This document shows, piece after piece, positions 48,060-59,749 of a DNA stretch of 64,000 nucleotides. The translations under genes were made by a program, and so were the position numbers. A model generated the notes under the pieces. That model was given only the letters and a program-made list of their open reading frames with translations, had not been told where the DNA came from and made no database searches. This DNA comes from Rhineura floridana (lineage: Eukaryota; Chordata; Lepidosauria; Squamata; Rhineuridae), in the NCBI RefSeq assembly GCF_030035675.1, contig NC_084482.1, positions 219,007,943 through 219,071,942 on the forward strand, in the 5' to 3' direction. Numbering within the stretch: the first letter of the stretch is position 1; each line of letters opens with the position of its first letter.

Positions 48060-48232
48060 AAAAATGCCTGCACATATGTATCATAACCTACCCTTATGAA
48101 TTGTTTTGTTTTAATGCATTTTAAGATCTGTTTTTACGATGTTTTAAAGTGTTTTTAGCACTTTGTTTGCCACCCTGGGCTCCTGTTGGGAGGAAGGGCG
48201 GGATACAAATTAAATAATAAATAAATAAATTG
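48060..48232 (+). mobile_element. L2-type 3' tail
   Basis: GCCACCCTGGGCTCCTGTTG is followed by GGAAGGGCGGGATACAAATT and an AAAT tail. It lies just after a possible V2R-C poly(A) signal (AATAAA, 48028-48033). Confidence 0.75.
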
Positions 48233-49506
48233 TATCTTCCGCTTCCCAGCTCATATGTCTACATCAAACTCACTTGGGCAGATCGAACATAGCAGAATGG
48301 GTCAAAAAGGCACAAATCCTCTTTCCAAATCATGGAAAGTCCATTGCAATTCCACCTGTGCTGGGACCATCAAAGTGCAAGTTTTCCCACATCCCCTGAC
48401 CTGACCTGCCCTTCTGCCCTGACTCTTATAAGAAGGAGCTGCCCGTGGTGCCTCTGACATCTTTCTGGGCACTGCCCTTGTCCTTACGGCAAGAATATGA
48501 ATGCATTTAAACCTTTTTTGAAATAGTAAGATTTTAATTGTTTTACTGGAAATACCCTTAGTCTGCTGGAGCTGTGGATAAGTGATTCTGAATTGGTGAA
48601 AACTGGCTCTTTTGATGTGCAAACTTTGGCAGCATCAAGAATTCGCAAAAAAAATATTGCTGATAATGTAGTCACCTGTTTGGGGGATGCCTTGATTTAA
48701 AGTTCTCGTTAAATGCTCTGATTTTAGATTATAGCCTATTTTAATTTTATAAGTGATCAAATTCCTTCTAAGATATGTAGCTACTCAGAGTTCACAGAAG
48801 GGCTGTTTCCCAGGATTCTTTGCTTCCAAACTTTGGTTCACTGAGATGAATCAAATATTTAAAATCCCCAAAATTTCATCCATCCTTACAACATATCAGG
48901 TAAAAACATTGAAAGGCAGAGCAGACAGGCTGGCTTATCTCACAGAAATAACTTAGAGAGGAGCTTGCACATTCTGCTTTATAACTTTCCTTCTAGTAGG
49001 GCTAGAGACTCCCTCTTTTTAAAAAAATAAAGCTCAAAGTCTGGATCCCCTTGCATGCATGCTCTCCCCAGTGCAAGTGCACAATTTGCACCTTTATAAA
49101 TCTAGCAATGTGCTTGAGTCTTCGTGCTATGAACCTTAATTTTATGCTTAACTTCCATATTTGTAAATAAACCCAAATTCCAAACGCCTGGTGTGACCTC
49201 AAAGGAAACACAACCCTGGTCAGTATCTACCCACGTAATCTTGATTCTTACTCTCCGATCTTCTTCATATCAGCCCTGGCTAGTTTGAATAGCATCATTG
49301 CCTTCTAAGCTGCTGGCTGGCCTCATGAAAGCTGGAAGGAGCTCCTTGATGGCTGAGCATTTGGTGTCTGGTGGAGAGCTGCATGACATTAAACATGAGT
49401 CAGAATGGAAATGACATAGCTTTGCATGTGCAAGTATAATGAATGTCATTTCCAAGATGGCTGCCTATTAAAATAACCTCGGTCTCATGTAGGTTTGTAG
49501 TAGGTT
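48233..49506. other. Intergenic, no feature recognised
   Basis: This is AT-rich sequence without repeats or coding signals that I can identify. Confidence 0.4.
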
Positions 49507-50035
49507 TAGAATCATAGAATCATAGAATAGTAGAGTTGGAAGGGACCTACAAGGCCATCAAGTCCAACCCCCTGCTCAATGCAGGAATCCAAATCAAAGC
49601 ATTTCTGACAGATGGCTGTCCAGCTCCCTCTTGAATGCCTCCAGTGTTGGAGAGCCCACCACCTCCCTTGGTCATTGGTTCCATTGTCGTATGGCTCCAA
49701 CAGTTAGGAAGTTTTTCCTGAAGTTTAGTCAAAGTCTGGCTTCCTGCAACTTGAGCCCATTATTCCGTGTCCTGCACTCTGGGATGATTGAGAAGAGATC
49801 CTGGCCCTCCTCTGTGTGACAATCTTTCAAGTACTTGAAGAGTGCTATCATATCTCCCCTCAGTCTTCTCCAGGCTAACTCTAACAGAAGGTTTTTCCTG
49901 ATGTCCAGTCAAAATCTGGCTTCCTGCAACTTGAGCCCATTATTCCAGGTCCTGCACTCTGGGACGATCGAGAAGAGATCCCGGCCCTCCCCTATGTGAC
50001 AACCTTTCATGTACTTGAAGAGTGCTATCAAGGTT
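49507..50035 (-). mobile_element. CR1 3' ends, antisense, partly duplicated
   Basis: It starts with AATCATAGAATCATAGAATA, the CR1 terminus, and carries the antisense C-terminal ORF2 end. A block at about 49706-49850 is repeated, diverged, at about 49891-50030 (TCTGGCTTCCTGCAACTTGA in both). This is either a tandem duplication or two CR1 copies end to end. Confidence 0.85.
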
Positions 50036-51104
50036 TGGCTACATATTTTCTATATTACATGCAGGCAGTAAATACAAGACAATGGCTTCAGTGATTAACT
50101 TCTCCCAGCTTGAGGACCCAGATTCCATCTTACTCTGAGGAGAGGGTGTGGTGAACATTCCTACTTCCAAACTAGCTGGACCCAGAGATGATGGAAAATT
50201 CAGAGCTAATATTCATATTAATAACTCTCCTCAACCAAATGGGGCACAATCAAATTTGATATGCTGGGAACATTGTCTATTTTTGTCTATTCATGATGGG
50301 CCCATCATTATGACATTTGATAGCAACCAGAACATTATTATTTACCATTATTATTTAAGTCATTTCTATACTGCTTTATATTATTTGGGAAACAATCTCA
50401 AAGCAGTTTACAACCTAGTTTAAAACTCTGAACAAAACATCACAAAATATTTAAAGAAAACATTACAGATTCAGGCCAAATATAAAAGACAAATTGAAAA
50501 TGGGATGATTAACAGAAAAATATTTTCTTTCCCCCAATAATCCATCCCAAATATGTCCTTAACAGTCCTCCATGTCTAAATCCCACTCTGATTCATTCCC
50601 ACAATCCATACAGATAACTTATCTCCAGCCAAGCCACCATAAGGAGCAAACACTTAGCCTACAAAAATACATCACAATCAACACAACCACTCCATCTCCG
50701 TCTCTCACCCAGGTAGGGCCATACTCAATGCCAGTTCAGTTTCTAATACTGAGTGGTACTGAGAGTTTTGAAGCATACAAAAACATGACAACCCAGACTC
50801 TCACTCTGGGCAGCGCATGCACAACTCAACAACAGTTGCTCTCTCTCTATCAGATAATACATTCAATGGTACAATATTAAAGGGGGTGATGCCTTCATGG
50901 AGACCCCAACAGTTCTGCATTGCAGCAACCTTCATAGCTAATGTGTGGGCTGGGCGCATCAATTAGGAGCAATTAAATCACACTGATAATAAGGCCATTA
51001 ATTACCTATATCATAAATTGTTAAGTGGTTCCACTTAGTCGAACAATTGTTTGTGTAAACATTGAAAAACGTTCCTGAACTGATAATTCCTTTATGTGTT
51101 CACA
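50036..51104. other. Intergenic with an old LINE tail
   Basis: At about 50340-50510 there is an antisense tail of the TTTCTATACTGCTTTAT...AAAGCAGTTTACAACC type. I see nothing else. Confidence 0.45.
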
Positions 51105-51300
51105 CCAGATATATATATATATATATTTAATTCGATTTATTAGTCGCCCATCTGGCTGGGAACCCAGCCACTCTGAGCAACGTACAAAATAAAGGCATAT
51201 AAACATCAAACATAAAAGTATATAAACATCAAACATAAAAATATATAAACATCAAAAAACAAGCAATAAAACAAGCAATAAAACAAAGCAATAAAATATT
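51105..51300 (-). mobile_element. AT microsatellite and antisense LINE or SINE tail
   Basis: (AT)n is followed by TTTATTAGTCGCCCATCTGG and CCAGCCACTCTGAGCAACGT, which looks like the terminal hairpin of a retroelement. A short tandem repeat of ATAAACATCAAACATAAAA follows. Confidence 0.55.
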
Positions 51301-52479
51301 TTCCCATGTGTGAGAGATTTGATATGTTGTTCTGTAGCCGAAATTGTATTTGTATTTCTTTCATGAATTCAGATATATTGAGGAATGTACCACCTTGTCA
51401 TATTTTGGAATAGTTATTTTTTTTCTCTAACAATTGCGATAAGCAGCAACTGAGGTAGGAATTTTTCGTAAATATATAATCTTCAAAGGAAAATGTAGTA
51501 TAAATATCCCTGCATCTCGTGGAATGTTTAAATAGTTTTATAAGTAATGGGAACTTGTTTAACTGATCTTATCTGTCTGAACACTTGTTCCCTAATCCTG
51601 AACTAACTCTCTCCCCTCTGATGTGGCAGCTGCTTCAAGGAAAACTAAGGTGCACCTTAACTGCCAGGCTCACAGCCTGCTACATAGACAACATGCTTCT
51701 TCCCAGAACAGAGTAAATCTGTCACACCAAAAGCCACCTGCACAGAAGTTGACCCACCACTAATCAGCTGCCAGACATCAAAGTGCCCTCCTGAAGAACA
51801 AGGACCCCTTGGGAGTAAGGGATGGTGGATTGAACCTTTAAAAACTGCACTGATTTTAATGACATTTGACTGGAAACTAAGAAATGAGACCATCCATTTA
51901 TAAATCTCAGAATTTGTTTGTTTTCTTAGAATTCCTGAATGTTGGGTACTTTCAGCTCATTCCTCATGTGGTGGAGAACAATAAATAAATAAATGTTTCA
52001 GCAACTTCCTTAAGCGAGGGACGCATGAACAGAGCGACATGGAGAGAGTGCCTGTCTTGTGGCCTGGATGATTCTCTGCCTGCAAACAGGACTGGGGGAG
52101 GGGCTTCCAAGTAGCACTTGCTGTAATGTATTCAAAAAAGAAAACCAGGTGAGACAGGTAGGCCAGGCCATCCACAGGAGAGCATTGCTGGCGCTGGCTT
52201 AGGGAGGTAGGAAGAGCCTGGGGTCTCCGGAGGGTGCAGCCATTCCTGCCCTCCAGCCCTCCGGCCACCATCTCACTCTGCCCAATGGTAGAGCCAGCCT
52301 GATAATCAGTACTGCCTGGGGGGTCCTCTGGGAGTCAGTGGTGTAAGTCAAACAGGATTCTTGGGGAGAAGGCAGAATGGAGAACATAAGGAGGTTAGTT
52401 ATTGCAGAAGATATTGCAGAGTAGTAAAAAAGCACCTGAGTGAGCTTTGTGCGTGTTTGAATCCTTGCTAAGTAGCACC
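51301..52479. other. Intergenic, no feature recognised
   Basis: No convincing coding region or repeat is seen. Short frames on the minus strand around 51957-52435 lack family motifs. Confidence 0.4.
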
Positions 52480-52970
52480 CCTTCCCTTGAATTAGTCAGA
52501 CAGAGACTTTAAGCTTCAAAATAAGTAAACTACTTTATTCTGGACATGCATACTTGATGGGAAACAGTTCTACATCTAGCTAACTAGCTAAACTGGAGAT
52601 GCAAACACTAAACCTAGCGTTCATCCTGTGAAGACAGAGACAGACAAAGAGAATGTCTTGTCTTCTCTCTCTCCCCTGAAGAAGAATAAGCCAGAAGATG
52701 TAGTCAGCATCCTAAGAACATCAGTTTACACAGTAAGGAAGAGCTAAATATAAATGTACTGCCTTCAAGTCGATTCTGACTTATGGTGACCCTATGAATA
52801 GGGTTGTCATGAGGCTGAGGGGCAGTGACTGGCCCAAGGTCACCCAGTGAGCTTCATGGCTATGTGGGGATTTGAACTCTGGTCTCCCAGGTGGTAGTCC
52901 AACACCTTAACCACTACACCACACTGGCTAGCAGGAGATAAAAGGACAGGTACAGCCTAGGAAAGGGTTC
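52480..52970. repeat. Unclassified repeat, interrupted by a Sauria SINE
   Basis: Parts (GTCAGCATCCTAAGAACATC and GGTACAGCCTAGG) are shared with 18960-19260. The Sauria SINE 52753-52932 lies inside it. Confidence 0.4.
52753..52932 (-). mobile_element. Sauria-type SINE, antisense, full length
   Basis: The plus strand shows, in reverse, the Bov-B-like tail (TGCCTTCAAGTCGATTCTGA), the central CAAGGTCACCCAGTGAGCTT and a tRNA-like head ending CACTACACCACACTGGC. This is a diagnostic lepidosaurian SINE. Confidence 0.92.
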
Positions 52971-53097
52971 GAATCCCCACATAGCCATGAAGTTCACTGG
53001 GTGACCTTGGGCCAGTCACTGCCTCTCAGCTGCATGAAAACCCTATTCATAGGGTCGCCATAAGTCGGAATCGACTTGAAGGCAGTACATTTACATT
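52965..53097 (+). mobile_element. Sauria-type SINE, sense, 5'-truncated
   Basis: It runs from GTTCGAATCCCCACATAGCC to the Bov-B-like tail GGAATCGACTTGAAGGCAGT. With the preceding antisense copy it forms an inverted pair about 30 bp apart. Confidence 0.9.
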
Positions 53098-53337
53098 TAG
53101 ACTGACTACAGCTGCAGATAAATATAATTAACTTCACTCAAGCCCACCTGTACAAGATCAATACACTCACATTAATCAAACACATCAACATTCTAAACCA
53201 CTGTACTCAGTGGACACAGGCCCCATGTCAATGGGACAGGGGAATCAGTACATTGGACAGCTGCTGGGGAAAAAAAAACCAGAGTGAATTCCACTGCCCC
53301 ACGGCTATGGAGCCACCAGCCTCCCCTGAATGTACTC

Positions 53338-53790
53338 AAGCTTACTATTTCGACTTATGGCAACCCTATGAATCAGCGACCTCCAAGACCATCTGTCATG
53401 AACCACCCTGTTCAGGTCTTGCAAGTTCAGGTCTGTGGCTTTCTTTATGGAATCAATACATCTCTTGTTTGGACTTCCTCTTTTTCTACTCCCTTCGGTT
53501 TTCCCCACCATTATTATCTTTTCTAGTGAATCATGTCTTCTCATGATGTTTCCAAAGTATGATAACCTCCGTTTCATCATTTTAGCTTCTAGTGATAGCT
53601 CTGGTTTAATTTGTTCTAACACCCAATTATTTGTCTTTTTCACAGTCCATGGTATGCACAAAGCTCTCCTCCAACACCACATTTCAAAGGACTTGACTTT
53701 TCTCTTATCTGCTTCTTTCACTGTCTAACTTTCACATCCATACATAGAGATCAGGAATATCATGGTCTGAATGATCCTGACTTTAGTGTG
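53338..53790 (-). mobile_element. Bov-B LINE, antisense 3' part
   Basis: The minus-strand frame 53721-53305 encodes KSFEMWCWRRALCIPWT, LRLSYFG-like (RRLSYFGNIMRRHDSLEK) and RSLIHRVAISRN, the C-terminal end of Bov-B ORF2. It is the longest Bov-B fragment in the window. Confidence 0.9.
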
Positions 53791-54969
53791 CTATAATAGA
53801 CAAAGACACAGCAAGGGCACAAACAGAAAAGGCTGACAGGTGGGAAGGAAAGTGGTTCAACGCACAACAGGGTGGATCACAAAAGCAGCAGCAATACAAG
53901 CACAGAGGAAATGGCTCTCTGTTCTCTAAAAGATTGCGGGGAGAGGTGATGATGTTTTCAAAGAAAGTGAAACCCTTCTGACAGCAAGGCACATTTCCAG
54001 ATATCAGTTTCAACAGGTTTATTGGAACAGATCACCTCAGACTATGAGGCTGTGGGTAGGAAGGTCAAGGATTTGGGGGCGCAGGTGGTCTTCTCATCAA
54101 TTCATCCTGTGAAGGATAGAGGACTACAAAGGGAAAGGAAGATACTGAAGGTCAACGACTGGTTACGCAGATGGTGTCGACGGGAGAGGTTTGGATTCTG
54201 GGACCATGGTCTAAGCTTCTTGGAGGGGGGACTGTTGGCAAGAGATGGGCTTCACCTCACGAGGACTGGGAAGAATCTCTTTGGCTGAAGTATGGCAAAA
54301 CTCATCAAGAGGGCTTTAAACTAAAGCCTCTGGGGGATGGAGATGATAGCTTAAATACCGATCCAAAGACAGCGAGTTGTAAACGCAACGATTTGAAGGG
54401 TACAGGAGACACTGGGAGAGAGAAAGGGATGCACGGCAAAGCTCACGGTATATTACTGGAGGAATCCAATAAGAACAAAAGAGACTTCTGGTGTCTATAT
54501 ACCAACGCGCAGAGCCTGGGAAACAAGCAAGAGGAGCTTGAAGTCTTAGTGCATCAAGGCAAATATGACTTCATAGGGATAACAGAGACTTGGTGGGATG
54601 ACTCCCATGATTGGAATATAGCCATTCAAGGATATAAACTCTACAGAAAGAACAGAAGCAACAGAAAAGGAGGGGGAGTAGTGTTATACGTCAAAGACAA
54701 ATACACCTCTATGGAAATCCAAGAGAGCGAACAAAGTGGTCTGATAGAGACCATTTGGGTAAAAATAAATGGAGAAACAAATAAAACCGACATGGTAGTA
54801 GGTGTCTACTACAGACCCCCTGGCCAAGAAGAGGTGGTAGACGAGGCCTTTCTCAAACAAATCTCTGAAATCTCAAGGAGGCAAGAAGTAGTAGTGATGG
54901 GGGACTTCAACTACCTGGATATCTGCTGGGAGACAAACTCTGCGAAGCACAAAGCCTCCAACAAATTCC

Positions 54970-56979
54970 TTTTTTTTTTTTTTTTTTTTTCAATAATTTT
55001 TATTCAGATTTTCATAAAACATACAAGACAAAATCATAAAACATTCAAAGACAAAAAACAAAATCAAAAATAGTTAAACAAAAAGAAAAAAAAGAAAAAA
55101 AAGAAAAAAAAAAAAACAAAAATAAAAAATAAAGAGTAAAATATTGACTTCCCATTTGTCAAAGATCAAATCAGTTATAAGTCTATAATATATAACAATC
55201 CTGTCTCTTAAGTCATATTATAAAATCACTTTCCTCCAGTAGTTATCTTACTTAATCATCAAATCTCATAAACATTACTTTATTCTTTCCACAAAAAGTC
55301 AAAGAGAGGTTTCAATTCTTTAAGAAATATATCTATCAATTTTTTTTTCCAGATAAGCATATCGATTAATCCATCTCATTACTAATTATGATAATCTTAT
55401 TGTCATAACCATAGTCAAAATAAACATTTCAATTAATCCATCACATCAGAATCTGTTAGGTTCAATAATTTCAGTAGCCATTGTTCTATTATCTCTATTA
55501 GTTCCATTTTCCATCTTCCATCTTCAGTAGTCTTGTTAAGTCCAGTAATTTCAATATCCAATCTTCCATTATCAGTATTCCATAATAATCTTGCTGTCAA
55601 AGCCATAGTCATATAGTAAGAGTCTGATGGGGATTACCTCTATCCCAAATATTTTCTTGCCATCCATTCTGAATAGGTTGCTGAAATACTGCTGTAAAAT
55701 CATATCTCTGTTCTTTTTTTCAAAATACACTGGGTCATCTCTTAAAAGTTTTTCCATTGTCACATGGCTGCAGTTAATTCCATAGATTTTCTCTATATTG
55801 GGCTCCATCACATCATTCCAGTCCAGAAGATTATCCATGCCATTGATAACTTTATCTCTAGAATCTTCATTCATTTCTTCAGAGATAACATTGAGTTCCA
55901 AACAATAGATTTTATTTCTAAAGTCCATAGACTCCAAATCTTGTTCCTGTTCCACGTTGGTTCCAATCTCCGGGATCTCCTCTCTCACAGGGACCCCTAT
56001 TCCAGTCTCCAGGGTCACCTCTCTCACAGGGACCCCTGTTCCAATCTCCGGGGTCTCCTCTCTCACAGGGACCCCTTCCAGGGTCACCTCTCTCACAGGG
56101 ACCCTTATATCTTTAATCTCCTGCTTCATTTTACTCAATTCAATTTTCATTATCTCAATCTCATCCATTATTTTCTGAAACATAGTTATTTCCAGATTTT
56201 CAGCCACTTTCTTAATTGCCATTTTAAAAGAAAAATATAGGAAAACCACTTCTTATTTCAGCAACAATTGGGTTAATACTCCAAACTTGGTGACATCACA
56301 GTATAAACAGAGCAGACAGCCTTATCTCTCCAATAGTTAAGTAAACAAAATGCAGTTCCCAGGATCGAAACAATTAATGGCAATCGTCAAGAAACAGATT
56401 CGTCAAAATAAAATAGACCAAAAAGAGAGTAGTCTCAAAACAGTATAATATTTTTCAAAATAAAAATCTGGAATAGAAATCCCTCTTCTGTGTATATCTT
56501 TAGAATGCAAATCCAGGACAGCTTTTTGCAACAAAAACAGAGATAAGCTATTAATTAGTGCGTAGCAGAGAGAAGTTATGGCTCCCCAGTGAGATGTCAA
56601 AAACTGATCAATCTGGCAAATCTCTTTTAAACAGCAACAATTTAAGTCAAGTAAAAGAAAAATATAGAAAGAAGGGTGCTTGCCTGTTAGTGCGTTCTCT
56701 CTTAGAAGATAAGGTGAACGTTCGCTTTATCAGATAGAGCTTGCTGTTAAAAATCCGTCCCACCTTCGTCGGCTGGACCTCGTCCCATAAATTAATGAGA
56801 TCTGGTCGTCCCAACAAAAATAGGCTTTGAGGTTAATCTCTTCGTTTCTCCCTACCCGGGAGAAGTTTAATCAGTCAAAAAAAAAAGAAAAAACTGACTG
56901 ATATATCTGAATAAGCTTCTTTTGAGGCAGGAGCCCGTCTCAAAAGCAGGCACAGGCTAAGTCACCCTTCCCGGAAGTC
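54970..56979 (-). mobile_element. HAL1-like (ORF1-only, L1-type) retrotransposon, copy 2
   Basis: This complete 2,010 bp element on the minus strand is nearly identical to 2467-4454. Differences noticed by eye are a few substitutions and homopolymer lengths. It is flanked by a perfect 17 bp duplication AGCCTCCAACAAATTCC at 54953-54969 and 56980-56996 (18 bp if an ambiguous T is counted). It interrupts the endonuclease part of CR1 ORF2, whose reading continues exactly on the far side. The poly(A) tail is at the 54970 end. Confidence 0.85.
55572..56222 (-). CDS. L1 ORF1p-like protein of HAL1-like element, copy 2
   Basis: This frame of 216 residues is open from Met at 56222. Over the translation it differs from copy 1 at one residue (GKKIF instead of GKKIC). 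It has the same coiled coil, four VPVRE repeats and RRM-like region. Preservation of the frame in both copies fits recent origin from a coding source. Confidence 0.7.
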   Translation of the reverse strand: MAIKKVAENLEITMFQKIMDEIEIMKIELSKMKQEIKDIRVPVREVTLEGVPVREETPEIGTGVPVREVTLETGIGVPVREEIPEIGTNVEQEQDLESMDFRNKIYCLELNVISEEMNEDSRDKVINGMDNLLDWNDVMEPNIEKIYGINCSHVTMEKLLRDDPVYFEKKNRDMILQQYFSNLFRMDGKKIFGIEVIPIRLLLYDYGFDSKIIMEY

Positions 56980-59348
56980 AGCCTCCAACAAATTCCTGAT
57001 GGGCCTTGCTGATAATTTCCTCTTTCAAAAAGTAGAAGAAGGAACAAGGGGATCGGCAATCCTGGACCTGATCTTAACTAACACGGACGAATTGGTCATG
57101 AGAATTAAAGCGGTAGGTACCTTGGGGGAAAGTGACCACGTAATGCTGGAATTCGGGATTCTGGGGAAAGCCAAAGAAGAATATAGTCAAACATGGACCT
57201 TGGATTTCAGGAAAGCCGATTTTAGCAAGCTCAGGGATATGATGGGTAGGATGCCGTGGCTAGATAGACTAAAGAAAAAAGGAGTCCAAGAAGCGTGGGA
57301 GTTCATGAAGAACGTATTACAAAAAGCGCAATCGCAAACAAAGAGGAAGAAAAATGGAAGACATCTCAAAAAGCCAATGTGGCTACACGGAAGACTGGTG
57401 GAGGAGGTAAAAGTAAAAAAGAGCATGTATAAAGAATGGAAGGAAGGACGCATCACCAAGGAAGAGTACCAGCGAGTGGCTCGGGCTTGCAGGAATAGCG
57501 TAAGGAAAGCTAAAACCCAGAATGAGCTGAGGCTGGCGAGGGAAGCGAGGAACAACAAAAAGGGGTTTTCAGATATGTTCGAAGCAAGAGAAAGACCGAG
57601 GAAACGGTGGGACTGCTGCTCAATGAGGATGGCAAAATGTTGACAGATAACAAGGAAAAAGCAGAACTGCTCAAAGCCTATTTTGCCTCCATTTTCTCCC
57701 AAAAAGGGAACAGTGTGCAACCTTGCATCGGTAGCAATCTCAGTAAGGGGTCGGGATTGCAGTTCGAGATTGATAAGGAGATAGTCAGGAAATACCTAGT
57801 TAACCTAAATGAGTTCAAATCTCCAGGGCCTGATGAACTGCATCCCAGAGTATTGAAGGAACTTGCGGATGTACTCTCGGAACCTCTTGCCATCATCCTT
57901 GAGAAATCCTGGAGAACGGGAGAGGTGCCGGAGGATTGGAGATGGGCAAACGTTGTCCCGCTCTTTAAAAAGGGTAAAAAAGAAGATCCGGGGAATTACA
58001 GGCCGGTCAGTCTGACTTCAATAACGGGAAAGATATTAGAACGGATAATAAAAGAGTCCATTGTCAACTATCTAGATGACAATGCTGTGATTAGTGGGAG
58101 CCAACATGGGTTTGTCAAGAAAAAATCCTGTCAAACTAATCTCATCTCTTTTTTCGATCGGGTCACTAGCTTAGTAGATGGTGGAAATGCTGTAGATGTC
58201 ATCTATCTAGATTTCAGCAAAGCATTTGACAAAGTCCCCCACGACCTTTTGATTAGCAAACTGGTCAAATGCAGACTAGATGGAAATACTGTCAGGAGGA
58301 TTCACAACTGGTTGGAAAACCATACTCAAAGAGTGGTCATCGGTGGCTCTGCTTTGGACTGGAAGGAGGTCTCGAGTGGAGTGCCACAGGGTTCTGTCCT
58401 GGGGCCGATACTCTTCAACATTTTTATCAATGACTTAGATGATGGGGTGGAGGGAAGCCTTATGAAGTCTGCGGATGATACGAAACTGGGAGGGATAGCT
58501 AACACAATGGAAGACAGGAATAAAATCCAAAGGGACCTGGATAGACTAGAAAATTGGGCTGAAATAAATAAAATGAAATTCAATAAAGACAAATGCAAGA
58601 TTCTGCATTTAGGCCACAAAAACAAAATTCACGGGTACAGGATGGGAAATACCCGGCTTAGCAGTAGTGCATGTGAGAAGGACCTTGGAATTGTAGTGGA
58701 TCGCAGGTTGCACATGACCCAGCAGTGTGATGCTGCGGCAAAAAAGGCAAATGCGGTTTTGGGCTGCATAAACAGAGCTATAGTTTCCAGGTCGAGGGAA
58801 GTAATAGGCCCACTATATTCTGCATTAGTCAGGCCTCATCTGGAATACTGCGTTCAGTTCTGGGTGCCTCATTTTAAGAAAGATATAGACAAGTTAGAGT
58901 GGGTTCAGAAGAGGGTGACGAGGATGATAGCCGGTATGGAGAACAAGTCTTATGAGGAAAGGTTGAAGGAACTTGGCATGTTCAGTCTGGTGAAGAGAAG
59001 GCTGAGGGGTGACATGATTGCACTCTTTAAGTACCTGAAGGGCTGTCACATAGAGGAGGGTACAGATTTGTTCACTGCTGCCCCAGAGGGTAGGACTAGG
59101 TCTAATGGTTTTAAGTTGCAGGAGTGTAGATTCAGATTGGACATTAGAAGGAACTTCTTGACAGTAAGGGCAGTTCGGCAATGGAACCGACTGCCTAGGG
59201 AGGTGGTGGGATCCCCTTCACTGGATGTCTTCAAGCAGAGGCTGGACAGCTATCTGCGGGAGATGCTCTAGCTGTGGATTTCCTGCTGTGAGCAGGGGTT
59301 TGGACTCGATGGCCTACAAGGCCCCTTCCAACTCTATGATTCTATGAT

Positions 59349-59749
59349 TGCAGGCCAAAGTCATTTCTGAAGCACAATAGGATGAAGTTTGATTAGTTCT
59401 TTAAAAACATCTGTGGATTTGTACCTAGCCTCATTTGCTCATTAGATGCTAGAAAATAAGTCTATGCAAATCCCATCAGTGTGACTCCAGATGACCATTA
59501 GCTGTATTAAGACTGTCTGATCAGGTACCTAGTGGGATCAGACTATGATAAAGCAAAATACATTAAACATCAAGTCCAGGGGGCCAATGACCACTGCAGA
59601 AACATTATAACTCCATGTTCATGATTCTTCCTTTATTTAAAAGGCAGAGAATTTACATCTACACAGTTATATTCACATGAAAGCTATGTGCTGTTCGTCA
59701 CTGATGTGCAGAACATTAGTTGTCAAAATAAAAAACAGTATGCTAAGAA
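59349..59749 (-). other. 3' flank of V2R-D
   Basis: No gene is seen between the CR1 terminus and the V2R-D stop. AATAAA on the minus strand (59632-59637) lies 113 nt past the stop and is the likely poly(A) signal of V2R-D. Confidence 0.5.

Larger units (their letters stand above)
54005..59348 (+). mobile_element. CR1 LINE, ORF1 end and long ORF2, split by a HAL1-like insertion
   Basis: The 3' end of ORF1 (54022-54288) encodes an esterase-type end with DGLHLTRTGKNLF, the Asp-His block of CR1 ORF1 proteins. ORF2 follows in an overlapping frame. Its endonuclease (CLYTNAQSLGNKQEEL, ITETWWDD, GVYYRPPG, VVVMGDFNY) runs to 54969, resumes at 56997 after the insertion, and is open to 57643. One frame change near 57600 leads to an open 554-residue RT stretch (57607-59271). 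That stretch has KSPGPDELHPRVLKEL, VIYLDFSKAFDKVPHD, SGVPQGSVLGPILFN and a catalytic box reading SADD instead of the usual FADD. The 3' UTR ends in CR1-type TCTATGATTCTATGATTG. The low number of lesions makes this the youngest CR1 here. Confidence 0.95.

Noticed and set aside
51957-52435. Overlapping minus-strand frames of 78-104 codons
   Set aside because: They have no recognisable domain, signal or splice context and composition like the surrounding non-coding sequence.
47792-53337. Possible additional V2R exons between C and D
   Set aside because: No cysteine-rich or seven-helix motifs were found on either strand; the region holds CR1, SINE and unannotated sequence.
57607-59271. Open frame of 554 residues that could be taken for a host gene
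   Set aside because: It carries reverse transcriptase blocks and a CR1-type 3' terminus, so it is CR1 ORF2.
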